NCBI GenBank assembly: GCA_045121095.1
Contig: JBGVFN010000168.1
Coordinates: 1 to 13,320 of the forward strand
Reading direction: 5' to 3'
Origin: TWA4 sp045121095
Lineage (GTDB): Bacteria > Bacillota > Clostridia > Lachnospirales > Lachnospiraceae
Length of the DNA stretch: 13,320 nt
Shown in pieces: positions 12,457 through 13,320 of the stretch. Numbering within the stretch: the first letter of the stretch is position 1; the number at the start of each line of letters is the position of its first letter. Position numbers and translations under genes: made by a program. A model generated the notes under the pieces. It saw only the letters and a list, made by a program, of their open reading frames with translations, searched no databases and was not told where the DNA came from.

Positions 12457-13074
12457 ATGGGAATTCAGGAAAACCGAGCATTTCAGGAAATGTTAAAGGT
12501 GGCAAGAGAACGGCTTTGTGGCCGTAATCCTGCTGATATTGCAAAAAAAGCACAGATAGAATTCGATTCGGAGCATTCCGAGTTTCATGTAAATAGCCTT
12601 GGAACTTCTATTACTATCCATTATCCCGATTATACAATTACGCCTGCAATCAATGAATGGCACCAGCTGGTAATCCTTCACTATATGGACCTGGCAGATG
12701 GAACGCTGCCCAGCGCAGAGTTCATTACTTTTGGACAGCTGCAAAATGGGCTGATCCGCGGCAGTGGATTTGACCGCCAATGTGAAGAAGTGATCCGCTC
12801 CGATTTGGGAAATTATCCGGAAGAACAGCTGGAACAGGCCTGCAAAGCCCTTGGTGCTGAGATTGTTTCTTCTAATGCAGATTTTTGTGCCGTGTTTCCG
12901 TTCCTGCCCTACTATCCTGTGACATTAAAAATCTGGTTTGCTGATGAAGAAATGGACGCATCTGGCCGTATGTTTCTCAATAAAAATGCAGATCATTATC
13001 TGACAGTGGAAGATGCTGTAACCGTAGGCGATGTCATTCTGAATTCCCTTGCGGAGCAGCTGATTCATAAATAA
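12457..13074 (+). CDS. DUF3786 domain-containing protein
   Basis: A 205-residue soluble protein of unknown function. The C-terminal half matches my recollection of the DUF3786 family: a VFPFLPYYPVTLKIWFADEE-type strand region (about 147-167) followed by FLNKNADHYLTVEDAVTVGDVIL (about 173-195). The N-terminal part includes a central aromatic stretch, INEWHQLVILHYMDLADG (about 65-82), and GQLQNGLIRGSGFDRQ. Family members occur mainly in anaerobes, including acetogens and methanogens, sometimes near C1 or corrinoid genes; no such genes are here. AGGAG (12441-12445) lies 11 bases before ATG 12457. It is apparently monocistronic. Confidence 0.8.
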   Translation: MGIQENRAFQEMLKVARERLCGRNPADIAKKAQIEFDSEHSEFHVNSLGTSITIHYPDYTITPAINEWHQLVILHYMDLADGTLPSAEFITFGQLQNGLIRGSGFDRQCEEVIRSDLGNYPEEQLEQACKALGAEIVSSNADFCAVFPFLPYYPVTLKIWFADEEMDASGRMFLNKNADHYLTVEDAVTVGDVILNSLAEQLIHK

Positions 13075-13080
13075 ACGGAC

Positions 13081-13147
13081 GAACGCGTTTGAAAAGTCAT
13101 TCACGCAGGATGCACATCCTGCATAAAGTATTTCTCAAACAGGTCCT
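13081..13147. repeat. Inverted-repeat element, copy 5 (divergent)
   Basis: The left arm GAACGCGTTTGAAAA (13081-13095), the core with CACGCAGGATGCACATCCTG and the right arm TTTCTCAAACAGGTCCT (13131-13147) match copy 2 with several changes. The core itself forms CAGGATGCACATCCTG. It begins 6 bases after the DUF3786 stop and separates this gene from the convergent gene at 13217. Confidence 0.75.
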
Positions 13148-13216
13148 AGAAAGATAACATATCAGCTGATTTTACATAAAAGCTATAAATGAGCAAATTT
13201 TGAAAATTGCACAAAG

Positions 13217-13320
13217 TTACCCTACCATTTTCAGGACATCTTCCAAAGACATCCCCTTTCGGATATTCTGATACAGGGCTGTAATCTGTTCTTCTTTGAT
13301 CTTTTTTCGAAAATAGTGAT
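13217..13320 (-). CDS. C-terminal end of an unknown protein (runs off the window)
   Basis: The minus strand is open from the window edge to a TAA at 13217-13219. The last residues read HYFRKKIKEEQITALYQNIRKG followed by MSLEDVLKMVG. This is a charged helical tail with a MSLEDVL segment like the ends of some Lachnospiraceae Rpn-type nuclease or regulator proteins, but 34 residues are too few to assign a family. It is convergent with the DUF3786 gene. Confidence 0.5.
   Translation of the reverse strand, partial: HYFRKKIKEEQITALYQNIRKGMSLEDVLKMVG

Overview
The window looks like chromosomal DNA of an anaerobic Firmicute, most likely a Lachnospiraceae member (Blautia/Ruminococcus/Clostridium XIVa type). 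This placement is an inference from moderate GC, strong AGGAGG ribosome sites, sigma-A promoters, a type III pantothenate kinase next to coaBC, a two-gene sufC/short sufB cluster and a one-piece tmRNA. No rRNA, phage, insertion-sequence transposase or CRISPR array is visible.

Layout, left to right. (1) 1-2488: coenzyme A genes coaX and coaBC on +, each near a copy of a short inverted-repeat element; the first copy carries a second hairpin element nested inside it. (2) 2600-4522: a minimal Fe-S assembly pair (sufC plus one short SufB-like scaffold) with its own promoter and terminator. (3) 4653-5473: an AT-rich two-gene cassette, a Panacea (DUF4065) antitoxin-like gene overlapping a 108-residue gene of unknown family, probably a toxin-antitoxin pair. 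(4) 5587-7645: a YtrA-type GntR repressor, ABC ATPase and ABC permease operon, ending at a bidirectional terminator shared with (5) ssrA (tmRNA) on -, followed by yggS on -. (6) 9013-10390: a split ThrE/YjjP-YjjB type exporter on +. (7) 10461-10566: a compact, highly structured element between convergent genes, probably an RNA. (8) rtcB on -, then a 750-bp repeat-rich interval that also contains a previously hidden 31-codon ORF on - with a near-ideal promoter and ribosome site. (9) A DUF3786 gene on +, another copy of the inverted repeat, and the 3' end of a gene on - that runs off the window.

How things fit together: coaX and coaBC catalyse the first and the next two steps from pantothenate to phosphopantetheine. 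sufC/sufB supply Fe-S clusters. tmRNA rescues stalled ribosomes and RtcB seals broken RNA, so two RNA-damage/translation-stress functions are within 4 kb of each other, but nothing shows that they are co-regulated. The less ordinary items are the Panacea cassette with an unrecognised partner, the structured element at 10461-10566, the 31-codon ORF upstream of rtcB, and the nested miniature repeat at 1-140.
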